Shown: one piece after another, positions 56,355-64,000 of the stretch
Layout of the letters: each line of letters opens with the position of its first letter
Position numbering within the stretch: the first letter of the stretch is position 1
Source of the DNA: Fodinibacter sp963707895
GTDB taxonomy: Bacteria > Actinomycetota > Actinomycetes > Actinomycetales > Dermatophilaceae
Reading direction: 5' to 3'
Assembly (NCBI GenBank): GCA_963707895.1
Contig: CAVPRS010000002.1
Location: 490,266 to 554,265, forward strand
Length of the DNA stretch: 64,000 bases
Notes under the pieces: generated by a model
Database searches by the model: none
What the model was told of the DNA's origin: nothing
What the model saw: the letters and a program-made list of their open reading frames with translations, nothing else
Translations under genes and position numbers: made by a program

Positions 56355-57725
56355 ATGAACGACGACCACGCCCGGCCGATCCCCCAGCGGAACCGCCCCG
56401 AGCCGACCGTCGACGACGACGGCGCCGACGACGTCTACGTCGTCGACACGCGCCGCAGCGCCCGACGCCGTGACGGCCGCGCCGCGGCCCCGGTCGGGGC
56501 CGCGGCCGGAGTCGCCGCCGGCACCGCCGCCGTGCGCCCGGCACCAGGGCCGGTCGGGTCGTCGACGGCCGCCCCCGCTGTCGGTGACCCCGGCGCCTTC
56601 GACGAGTACGGCCGCCCCGTGCGGGCCGGTGGCACCGCGCCGCCGCCCGCGCCACCGCGTGCCGCCCGGACGCCCCGCGAGCCGCGACCCGGGCGCGCCA
56701 AGCGCGTCCTGACCGTCGTCGTCGTGGCCCTGCTGGCCTGGGCGGCGTTCATCGTCGTCACGCCGGTGCACGCCTGGTCGCAGGTGACCCGCGAGGACAC
56801 GACGCCCACCGGCGACCGGCCCGCGGCCGCCGACGGCCACACCTACCTGCTCGTCGGGTCCGACAGCCGGGAGGGCCTGAGCAAGGCCGAGCGCAAGGCG
56901 CTGGGCGTCGGCGGGGACGCCAGCGGACGGCGCACCGACTCGATCATCCTCGTGCACACCCCCGGGGGCTCGGGGAAGCCCGTACTCATCTCCATCCCGC
57001 GGGACAGCTACATCGCCATCCCCGGCCACGGCAAGAACAAGGTCAACGCGGCCTTCGCGATCGGCGGCCCGAAGCTGCTGACCAGGACGCTCGAGCAGGC
57101 GACCGGGCTGCCCATCGACGGCTACGTCGAGATCGGCTTCGGCGGGTTCGCCGGCGTGGTCGACAGCCTCGGCGGCGTCGACGTGTGCGTCAAGCGCGAC
57201 ATCAAGGACGCCAAGGCGCACATCGACCTGACCAAGGGCTGCCAGACGCTCGACGGCAAGAACGCCCTGGGCTACGTGCGGGCGCGCTACTCCGACCCCA
57301 AGGGTGACCTGGGGCGGGCCGAGCGGCAGCGCCAGTTCCTCGGCGCGATCATGAAGAAGGCCGCCACCCCGGCGACGGTGCTGATCCCCTGGCGGTGGTG
57401 GGGCTTCACCCACACGGCGGCCTCGAGCGTCATCGTGGGCGAGGACACCTCGCTGGTCGACACCTACCGGGTGCTCTCGACGATGCGGAAGGTGTCGTCC
57501 GACGAGGCCCTCAGCCTCGTGGTGCCGCTCTCGACGACCAACGCCACCACGGCCGCCGGCAGCTCGGTGCTGTGGGACGACAAGCGGGCCGAGTCCCTGT
57601 TCACCATGCTGCGCGAGGGGACACCGATCGACCGAGGCACCGGCCGGCACCGACGGCGTCCCGAGCGGCGGATGACGACCCACAGGCATCCTTCGCTGGA
57701 CGAGCCACCCAGCGGCGGCCGTTAG
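56355..57725 (+). CDS. LytR-CpsA-Psr family ligase, likely extra base near its 3' end
   Basis: A 456-residue LCP protein. A 120-residue disordered cytoplasmic N-terminus precedes one helix (LTVVVVALLAWAAFIVVT). The LCP domain shows YLLVGSDSREGLSKAER, SIILVHTPGGSGK, SIPRDSYIAI, FGGFAGVVDSLGGVDVCV and ALGYVRARYSDPKGDLGRAE. The last 30 codons are unusual (arginine-rich); reading past one extra base near 57634 gives EAPAGTDGVPSGG and a stop at 57676, more like a normal end. The next LCP gene follows on the same strand. Confidence 0.9.
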   Translation: MNDDHARPIPQRNRPEPTVDDDGADDVYVVDTRRSARRRDGRAAAPVGAAAGVAAGTAAVRPAPGPVGSSTAAPAVGDPGAFDEYGRPVRAGGTAPPPAPPRAARTPREPRPGRAKRVLTVVVVALLAWAAFIVVTPVHAWSQVTREDTTPTGDRPAAADGHTYLLVGSDSREGLSKAERKALGVGGDASGRRTDSIILVHTPGGSGKPVLISIPRDSYIAIPGHGKNKVNAAFAIGGPKLLTRTLEQATGLPIDGYVEIGFGGFAGVVDSLGGVDVCVKRDIKDAKAHIDLTKGCQTLDGKNALGYVRARYSDPKGDLGRAERQRQFLGAIMKKAATPATVLIPWRWWGFTHTAASSVIVGEDTSLVDTYRVLSTMRKVSSDEALSLVVPLSTTNATTAAGSSVLWDDKRAESLFTMLREGTPIDRGTGRHRRRPERRMTTHRHPSLDEPPSGGR

Positions 57726-57816
57726 ACTTCCCCGCCGCGGCAGCCCTCGGCTGCCGCCGACCGCTGCCACCCGGCGGCCCCGACGACCACGACGACCACG
57801 AGATCCAGGAGGGTGA

Positions 57817-59343
57817 GTGAGCGGCTCCGACGACCGGCTCACCCCCGCTGGCGACCCCGGCGACCCGGGCACCGAGTCCCTGACCCGCCGCGACCTGCAC
57901 GGCCGGCCGCGCCGCACCTGGCGCACCTGGGCCGTCGTCACCATCGTGACCGTGGTGGTGCTGGCCATCGGCGGCACCGCCTACGCCGCGTGGCGGCTCA
58001 ACGCGAACATCACCAAGCTCGACGTCTCGGCCGCGGTCGGCACCGACCGCCCCACCCAGGCCCCCGAGGCCGCCGACGCCGTCAACATCCTGCTGATCGG
58101 CTCGGACACCCGTGAGGGCGCGGGCAACGACGCCTACGCCGACCGCGACGGCACCCTGGGCGGTGGGGCGCACTCCGACACCAACCTGCTCGTGCACCTG
58201 TCCGCCGACCGCTCCGCCGCGACCGTGGTGTCGATCCCGCGCGACTCGATGACGCTCGCTCCGCCGAACTGCTCGGCGACGGCGCCCAAGAGCGAGTGGC
58301 AGATGCGGCAGTGGAACCAGAACTATGCGATCGGCGGCCCGGGCTGCCTGATCCGCACCCTCGAGGGCAACACGGGGGTGTTCATCGACCACTACGCCGT
58401 CGTCGACTTCCGCGGCTTCAAGCAGATGGTCGACGCCCTCGGCGGGGTCGAGGTCTGCACGCCCGAGGCCATCGACGACGATCACACCCACCTCCAGCTC
58501 ACCCCCGGCAAGCACACCCTCGACGGGCGCCAGGCCCTGCAGTACGTGCGGGTGCGCAAGTCGGTCGGTGACGGCTCCGACCTGCAGCGCATCGTGCGCC
58601 AGCAGGCGTTCCTGTCATCGGTGATGCAGAAGTCCACCTCCACCCAGCTGCTCCTCGAGCCCACGAAGCTCTACTCCTTCCTCAACGCCGCCACGAAGTC
58701 GCTGACGACCGACCCCGACTTCGGGGTCGGCACGATGAAGGACCTCGCGACCAGCGTCAAGGGCATCGGGCTCGACAAGATCCAGTTCGTCACCGTGCCG
58801 AACGAGTCCTACGAGCCCGACCCGAACCGCGTCCAGTGGAAGGAGTCGGCGGATCAGATCTGGTCGGCCCTGCGCGCCGACCGCCCGGTGGGGGCCAAGG
58901 CCAAGAAGAAGTCCAGCGCCACGCCGTCGCCGACCGGCTCGACGCCGACCGCCTCCCCCGCCGACGTGGAGGTGCACGTCGTCAACGCCGCGGGCATCTC
59001 GGGCCTGGCCCGTCAGGCGGCCGAGGCGCTGGAGGTGCAGGGGTTCACCGGCGTCACCACGAGCACGGGCGCCACCACCACCACGCCGGTGGTCGTCGAG
59101 TACTCGGGCACCCACGAGGCGGACGCACGCACGGTCGCCGCGGCCTTCCCCGACGCGGTCGTCGAGAAGACCCCCGACCTGGGCCGCACGGTGCGGGTCA
59201 CCCTCGGCCGGGGCGCCCCCGCGGTCGTCGAGGTGCCCAACCGGCTCGGCAGCGAGCCGCTCCCCTCGCCGAGCATCACCTCGCAGCCGAACCCCACCGA
59301 GTCGATCCAGACCCGCCCGGCGAGCACCGACATCTGCTCCTGA
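57817..59343 (+). CDS. LytR-CpsA-Psr family ligase with LytR_C domain
   Basis: A 508-residue LCP protein: one N-terminal helix (WAVVTIVTVVVLAIGGTAYA), the LCP domain (NILLIGSDTREGAGND, SIPRDSMTLAPPN, VVDFRGFKQMVDALGGVEVC, ALQYVRVRKSVGDGSDLQRI), and a C-terminal LytR_C domain (VEVHVVNAAGISGLARQAAE). The lysine/Pro-Ser-Thr linker between them may span the wall. GTG 57817 is preceded by AGGAGG; a GTG at 57813 is out of frame. It probably shares a transcript with the LCP gene upstream. Confidence 0.93.
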   Translation: MSGSDDRLTPAGDPGDPGTESLTRRDLHGRPRRTWRTWAVVTIVTVVVLAIGGTAYAAWRLNANITKLDVSAAVGTDRPTQAPEAADAVNILLIGSDTREGAGNDAYADRDGTLGGGAHSDTNLLVHLSADRSAATVVSIPRDSMTLAPPNCSATAPKSEWQMRQWNQNYAIGGPGCLIRTLEGNTGVFIDHYAVVDFRGFKQMVDALGGVEVCTPEAIDDDHTHLQLTPGKHTLDGRQALQYVRVRKSVGDGSDLQRIVRQQAFLSSVMQKSTSTQLLLEPTKLYSFLNAATKSLTTDPDFGVGTMKDLATSVKGIGLDKIQFVTVPNESYEPDPNRVQWKESADQIWSALRADRPVGAKAKKKSSATPSPTGSTPTASPADVEVHVVNAAGISGLARQAAEALEVQGFTGVTTSTGATTTTPVVVEYSGTHEADARTVAAAFPDAVVEKTPDLGRTVRVTLGRGAPAVVEVPNRLGSEPLPSPSITSQPNPTESIQTRPASTDICS

Positions 59344-59365
59344 GTCGCGACGGGGTCAGCGACCG

Positions 59366-59378
59366 CCGCCTGTGGCGG
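59366..59378. terminator. Short hairpin between convergent genes
   Basis: CCGCC-TGT-GGCGG lies between the LCP stop (59343) and the FMN reductase stop (59398). The stem is only five bases, so termination is uncertain. Confidence 0.3.
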
Positions 59379-59397
59379 AACGGGCGACCAGCGCGGA

Positions 59398-59985
59398 TCA
59401 GGCGTCGTCGCTGCGCGCTCCCCGCGGCAGCACGGTGAGCACCATGCCGGTGTACGTGCGGAACTCGGTCATGTACGCGGCGAGGAACGTCCTGGTGGAG
59501 TCGTCGGTGACCTCTCCGTCCGGCAGGAACACCTCCGGGGAGTACCTGACGTACGCCTCGGGCGAGGTCATCTGCCGTGCGTTGCAGAAGCTGAGGACCC
59601 CGCGAAGGCTCTGCTGGCCCATGGCCGTGCCGAGCTGGCCGGTGGAGGCACCGATCACCGCGGCCGGGATGTGGTCGAACGAGTTCTGGCCCCACGGTCG
59701 TGACGCCCAGTCGATGGCGTTCTTCAGGGCTCCGGGAATCGAGCGGTTGTACTCGGGGGTGACGAAGAGCACCGCGTCGACGGCGGCGATGGACGCCTTG
59801 AGGGCGATCGCCTCGGGCGGGAAGTCGCTGTCGTAGTCGGGGCTGTAGAGCGGCAGGTCGCCGATCGGGATCTCCGTGAAGGTCATGTCGTCGGGCGCCA
59901 GGCGGATCAGCGCTCGGGAGAGGACCCGGTTGATCGACGTGGACGACAGGCTGCCGACGAAGTAGCCGACCCGGATCGTGGTCAT
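59398..59985 (-). CDS. NADPH-dependent FMN reductase family protein
   Basis: A 195-residue flavodoxin-fold oxidoreductase: VGYFVGSLSSTSINRVLSRA (phosphate loop for FMN), LFVTPEYNRSIPGALKNAID and WASRPWGQNSFDHIPAAVIG (flavin contacts). Reduces FMN or quinones with NADPH; the exact substrate is unknown. ATG 59985 overlaps the acyl-CoA dehydrogenase stop (59982) by ATGA, so the two are coupled. Confidence 0.92.
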   Translation of the reverse strand: MTTIRVGYFVGSLSSTSINRVLSRALIRLAPDDMTFTEIPIGDLPLYSPDYDSDFPPEAIALKASIAAVDAVLFVTPEYNRSIPGALKNAIDWASRPWGQNSFDHIPAAVIGASTGQLGTAMGQQSLRGVLSFCNARQMTSPEAYVRYSPEVFLPDGEVTDDSTRTFLAAYMTEFRTYTGMVLTVLPRGARSDDA

Positions 59986-61166
59986 GACTCCCCCCGCGTC
60001 CGGGCGCCGAGCAGCTGGCGGGCCATGACGATGCGCTGCACCTGGTTGGTGCCCTCGTAGATCTGGGTGATCTTCGCGTCACGCATCATCCGCTCGAGCG
60101 GGAAGTCGCGGGTGTAGCCGGCCCCGCCGAGCAGCTGCACGGCATCGGTCGTGACCTTCATGGCCACGTCGGAGGCGTAGCACTTCGCGGCGGCCCCGAA
60201 GAAGGGCAGGTCGGCGTCACCGCGCTCGCTCTTGGCGGCGGCGACGTAGACCAGCTGCCGGGCCGCCTCGAGCTCCATCGCCATGTCGGCGAGCATGAAC
60301 TGCAGGCCCTGGAAGTCGGCGACGGCCCGACCGAACTGGCGGCGCTCGCGCACGTAGGCCAGGGCCTGGTCCAGGGCGCCCTGCGCGATGCCGACGGCCT
60401 GGGCGCCGATCGTGACGCGGGTGTGGTCGAGGGTCGCCAGAGCGATCTTGAGCCCGGCCCCGACCTCGCCGACGACCCGGTCACCGGGGATGCGGGTGTG
60501 GTCGAAGATCAGCTCGCGGGTGGGGCTGCCCTTGATGCCGAGCTTGCGCTCCTTCTCGCCGAGGGTGAACCCCGGGTCGCCCGCCTCGACGACGAACGCG
60601 CTGATGTTGTTGCCGCGCTGGCCTTCGGGGTCGGTGACGGCGAGCACGGTGTAGAACTGCGACACACCGGCATTCGTGATCCACGACTTCTGGCCGGTGA
60701 GCACCCAGTCGTCACCGTCGCGCACCGCACGGCAGGTCATCGCGGCGGTGTCGGAGCCCGCCTCGCGCTCGGACAGGCCGTAGGAGAACGTCGACTCACC
60801 CGCGGCCAGGGGGGTGAGGTAGCGCCGTCTCACGTCGTCGTTCCCCGCCAGGATGATCGGCATCGAGCCGAGCTTGTTGACCGCGGGGATCAGCGAGCTG
60901 CTCGCGCAGACCCGCGCCACCTCCTCGATGACGATGCAGGTCGCGAGCGCGTCGGCCCCCACGCCGCCGTACTCCTCGGGCACGTGCGGCGCGAAGAAGT
61001 CGCTCGCGACGAGCGCGTCGTGCGCCTCCTGCGGGTAGCGGGCCTCCTCGTCGACCGCGGCCGCGTACGGGGCGATCTTGTCCTCGGCCACGGCACGAAC
61101 CGCCTCGCGGATCGCCTCGTGGTCGTCGGGGAGCCGGTAGACGTCGAAGTCCGGGTTGCCACTCAT
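59982..61166 (-). CDS. Acyl-CoA dehydrogenase
   Basis: A 394-residue FAD-dependent acyl-CoA dehydrogenase. In order: FGLSE-type SYGLSEREAGSDTAAM, VLTGQKSWITNAGVSQFYT, LGIKGSPTRELIFDHTRIPG, and the C-terminal QIYEGTNQVQRIVMARQLLG, whose glutamate is the usual catalytic base in many members. The first step of beta-oxidation of some acyl-CoA. ATG 61166 is taken as start; ATG 61175 nine bases earlier is possible, neither with a strong ribosome-binding site. Confidence 0.95.
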   Translation of the reverse strand: MSGNPDFDVYRLPDDHEAIREAVRAVAEDKIAPYAAAVDEEARYPQEAHDALVASDFFAPHVPEEYGGVGADALATCIVIEEVARVCASSSLIPAVNKLGSMPIILAGNDDVRRRYLTPLAAGESTFSYGLSEREAGSDTAAMTCRAVRDGDDWVLTGQKSWITNAGVSQFYTVLAVTDPEGQRGNNISAFVVEAGDPGFTLGEKERKLGIKGSPTRELIFDHTRIPGDRVVGEVGAGLKIALATLDHTRVTIGAQAVGIAQGALDQALAYVRERRQFGRAVADFQGLQFMLADMAMELEAARQLVYVAAAKSERGDADLPFFGAAAKCYASDVAMKVTTDAVQLLGGAGYTRDFPLERMMRDAKITQIYEGTNQVQRIVMARQLLGARTRGES

Positions 61167-61400
61167 GGGGCACATGTTACTGAGCGGTATGCCGGGTGCC
61201 CACCGCCGGGCGGCCAGGACCGCGCTCAGCCCCAGAACGACCGGACCGCGGCAACCACCCGCTCCTGGTCGGCCTCGGTCAGCTCGGTGGCGCACGGCAG
61301 GCATCGCTGTTGCGACTTCTCGCAGTCCGCTTTCCCTGAGAACTGAAGCGGTTTACAGTGCGCTCGGCACTCACCACCACCTCACCGAGGGAAACCACCC

Positions 61401-63589
61401 ATGATCTCGAGTCCATCACGCGGTCGCGGTCGCGTCGTCTTCGTCGCGGCTGTGGCGGGAGCACTCGTCGCCGGCGCCTCCAGCACCTCTGCGGCGATCG
61501 GCGCCTCGGCGCGCGACCCGCGGCCCGGTGTGCTCAGCAGCTTCGCGAAGCAGACGCGCGAGCGGTCGGCCGCAGCAAGCCCGCGAACCGCTCGCAACGA
61601 GCGTCTGGCCCGCGTGAAAGACGCCAAGCCGCCACAGGCCCCCGGTCGCGGCGACGAACCGCCCCCGTCGGCAGAGCAACAGGCAGCGGTCGTGGGCGAC
61701 TGCGCCGACCTGGACCTCGCAGTCACCCAGACCCAGGACCACAACCACGTCTCGTGGGCGTCCCTGACCGGCGCCACGGCCTTCACCGTCAGCCGCGAAC
61801 GACCGGGTGCCGCCGCCGCGACGGTCGCCCCCTCCCTGTCTGGCAGCACGACGTCGTTCGAGGACACCACGCAGAACACCCTCGGCCTGGTCGCGTACAA
61901 CGTGCGCGCCACCGTGTCCGGTTCGACCTTCTCGTGCCGCATTCCCGAGACGGACTACGTCAGCATGAGCACCCCCGACGGAGTGGGTTACCCCGACCTG
62001 TTCTTCGCCGGTGGAAGCCAGGTCTGGGAGCAGGACACCTACGGGCCCGCCTTCCCGTCGTACACGGCCGACGCCAGCCGCCCTGCGTTCTCCCCCAACG
62101 GGCGCCTCGTCGCGGCGGTCGAGCAGGTCTCCGGCGTGTGGTCGATCACCGTGCGCAAGGCCTCGACCGGCGCACTGCTGTGGTCCGTGGGCTCGCCGAC
62201 CGGCAGGATGCTCGACGAACCGTCGTTCTCGCCCGATGGGCAGCGCATCGTCGCAGAGGCGCTCACCCTGCCGGACCTCGCTCTCGTCGGGCGGTCTGTA
62301 CACCGTCCCCGTCAACACGGCGACCCACCCGCTCACCCCGGTCCCCAACTCCTCGGGCCTGGTGACGGCCGACTGGATCGACACTCCGGGCGCCTTGGTC
62401 AGCACGACCATCATCGCCGCAGACCTGGCACCGGGCGGCCTCCTCACGATGATCAACGCGGCAAGCGGGGCCCGGACCCGCATCGCAGGAACAGCGGGAG
62501 CACTCGACCCCATGGGCCAGCCGGACGGCTCGGTGCTCTTCGTGACCATCGACGGGAGCCTCGTCGACGCTGGCCAGGCGTGCGGCGAACGGTGACCTGG
62601 CGACCCTGGACTCCTACACCGACACGCTGGTCCGCTGGCCCGTCGCTGCGGCCGACGGCAACGTCTACCTCTATGACCAGCAGCCCGACCCGGACAACGG
62701 ACCGGATGCGTTCACCTGGTCGGTCGACTACTACGATGGGAGCGTCACCAACCCGAGCGTCGTGGGGCAGACGCGTGGTATGCCCGCCGACGGCTTCTAC
62801 GGCTTCGACATGCGAACGTCGGTCTCCGCCGGTACCTCGAACTTCGGTGGTTCGGCGAACGGGGACATCCTCGCCCGCTCGAGCACGGGGGTCCTGTACG
62901 CCTACCCTCTCTCCAGTTCTTTCGACCGGTACTTCGACGCTCGCCGTCAGATGGGCACGGGTTGGGGGGTCATGAAGCAGTTCATCGCCGTCGGTGACCT
63001 CAACAGTGACGCCCAGGGTGACATCGCGGCCGTCGACACGTCGGGCGTCCTCTGGCTCTACCCCGGAAAGGGCTCCTTCGGCCTGGGGGCTCGCACCAAG
63101 CTGGGAAGCGGCTGGTCGTCCTACGCCATCTTCTCGACCGGGGACTTCAACGGCGACACCGTGGCCGACCTCATCGCCCGGGACTCGGCAGGCCGGTTGT
63201 GGCTGTACCCCGGCAACGGACGTGGGGGCCTGGCGAGCCGCGTGCAGATCGGCAACGGGTGGAGCATCTTCAACGCCATCCTGGGCCCGGGCGACTGGAA
63301 CTACGACGGCAAGACCGACCTGCTCGCCCGCGAGCGCTCCACCGGGTACCTGTACCTCTACCCGGGCAAGGGCAACGGTGGTTTCGCCGCTCGCACCTAC
63401 CTGGGCAAGGGTTGGAACGGGCGCACCGGCTTCGCCACGCCGGAGAACTACTTCGGGTTCACCGCCCTGTTCGCCCGCACGACCGCTGGGGTGCTGCTCG
63501 ACTACGACAGCGTCGGCAACGGAGTCATGCGAAGCGACCACATCTACCAGGCCGGGAGCGGCTGGAACGGGTACACCTTCACCGGGTGA
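61401..63589 (+). CDS. Secreted FG-GAP/VCBS repeat protein, two apparent frameshifts
   Basis: About 730 residues. A signal peptide (RGRVVFVAAVAGALVAGASS, cut near TSA) leads to a WD40-like or TolB-like region (RPAFSPNGRLVAAVEQVSG and EPSFSPDGQRIVAEAL), then C-terminal FG-GAP blades: VGDLNSDAQGDIAAVDT, TGDFNGDTVADLIARDS and PGDWNYDGKTDLLARER, each with LWLYPGKG-type strands. Calcium-binding DxNxDGxxD loops are clear. The frame changes near 62290 and 62580; without the shifts the beta-propeller is broken. The blades resemble those at the end of the amidase/SpoIID protein. Confidence 0.82.
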
Positions 63590-63597
63590 TGCGGTGA

Positions 63598-63630
63598 CAG
63601 GGGGCGAGACCTGACGGGTCTCGCCCCCTG
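63598..63630. terminator. Strong hairpin terminator between convergent genes
   Basis: CAGGGGGCGAGACC and GGTCTCGCCCCCTG make a perfect 14-base stem with a five-base loop, eight bases after the FG-GAP protein stop. It also lies downstream of selD on the other strand. Confidence 0.88.
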
Positions 63631-63669
63631 CGCACTCGCGTGGGCAGCTGCTGCACACCCGGGGGATGC

Positions 63670-64000
63670 TCAGCGGCAGAGCTCGACTCGTGCTGACCCG
63701 GCACAGGTCTCACCGATGACGACGCCACCGGGCACCTCCCCGACCACGAGCAGCCCCCCGCTGGTCTGCGCGTCGGCCAGCAGCACGAGGTCGTCGTCGC
63801 CGACGCCGACCCCGACATCGAGGAACGGCTGCACCCACTCGAGGTTGCGCCGGGTCCCACCGCTGACGTACCCGTCGCGCACGGCCTCGCGCGCCCCGTC
63901 GAGCAGCGGCACCGCCGAGACGTCGAGCCGGGCACCCAGCCCCGAGGCGCGCAGCATGGTCGCGAGGTGGCCGAGCAGGCCGAAGCCGGTCACGTCGGTC
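63670..64000 (-). CDS. selD: Selenide, water dikinase (selenophosphate synthase), 3' part only
   Basis: C-terminal 110 residues of SelD; the 5' end lies beyond base 64000. Visible: DVTGFGLLGHLATMLRASGL, GTRRNLEWVQPF, then LLADAQTSGGLLVVGEVPGG, the AIRS-family C-terminal domain ending. SelD makes selenophosphate for selenocysteine or selenouridine. It implies selenium use by this organism. Confidence 0.9.
   Translation of the reverse strand, partial: TDVTGFGLLGHLATMLRASGLGARLDVSAVPLLDGAREAVRDGYVSGGTRRNLEWVQPFLDVGVGVGDDDLVLLADAQTSGGLLVVGEVPGGVVIGETCAGSARVELCR

Overview
The window is chromosomal DNA of a high-GC Gram-positive bacterium. WhiB, DUF3499, DUF5719 and TIGR03089 proteins, coenzyme F420 genes, several LytR-CpsA-Psr (LCP) proteins and an MtrA-like operator point to an actinomycete. 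The gene order around ahcY, manB and whiB suggests Micrococcales, perhaps near Intrasporangiaceae; that placement is inference from memory of gene order.

Layout. 1-7000: envelope glycan genes, with a GT2 glycosyltransferase (cut by the window edge), a PIG-V-like mannosyltransferase, a GtrA-type protein, a large multipass protein and a membrane/spermidine-synthase-like fusion. 7100-25200: conserved central block of a small membrane protein, ahcY, a cation diffusion facilitator, a YbaK-type deacylase, a secreted trypsin-like protease, a SIS isomerase, a Trm112-like protein, manB, an HNH/DUF222 protein, a tandem repeat, DUF3499, a zincin-like protein, DUF5719, a giant GT2-membrane fusion, whiB, cofD and cofE. 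25200-34700: AlkA-type glycosylase, methyltransferase, UPF0104 membrane protein, GT4 fusion, GT2, topoisomerase IB, thioesterase, HxlR regulator and an inositol-monophosphatase family enzyme. 34700-45100: multipass protein, TagD-like cytidylyltransferase, TIGR03089, a secreted LAS-type peptidase with five peptidoglycan-binding repeats, CoA-transferase subunits A and B, and an amidase/SpoIID/FG-GAP protein. 45200-59300: a glycopolymer locus with a Wzx-like flippase, three GT2 enzymes, DUF2304, a large membrane protein, a Wzt/Wzm-type ABC exporter, a LicD-like protein and three LCP ligases. 59400-64000: FMN reductase, acyl-CoA dehydrogenase, secreted FG-GAP protein and the 3' end of selD.

How the genes work together. 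Most of the window builds and decorates the cell surface. ManB, the SIS isomerase and the mannosyltransferase-like protein would supply and use mannose. The TagD-like enzyme would supply CDP-glycerol. GT2/GT4 enzymes assemble glycans, a flippase or the ABC exporter moves them out, LicD-like chemistry could decorate them, and LCP proteins attach them to peptidoglycan. Secreted hydrolases (amidase/SpoIID, LAS peptidase) remodel the wall. A triple GTCACA repeat of MtrA type lies in front of the LAS peptidase.

Caution. At least fifteen genes appear broken by single-base indels, with the reading frame resuming in another register and conserved motifs intact on both sides. The scale, and the presence of housekeeping genes among them, suggests indel errors in the assembly more than real decay. 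Spans for those genes are given end to end across the break. No tRNA, rRNA, CRISPR array, insertion sequence or prophage was recognised.
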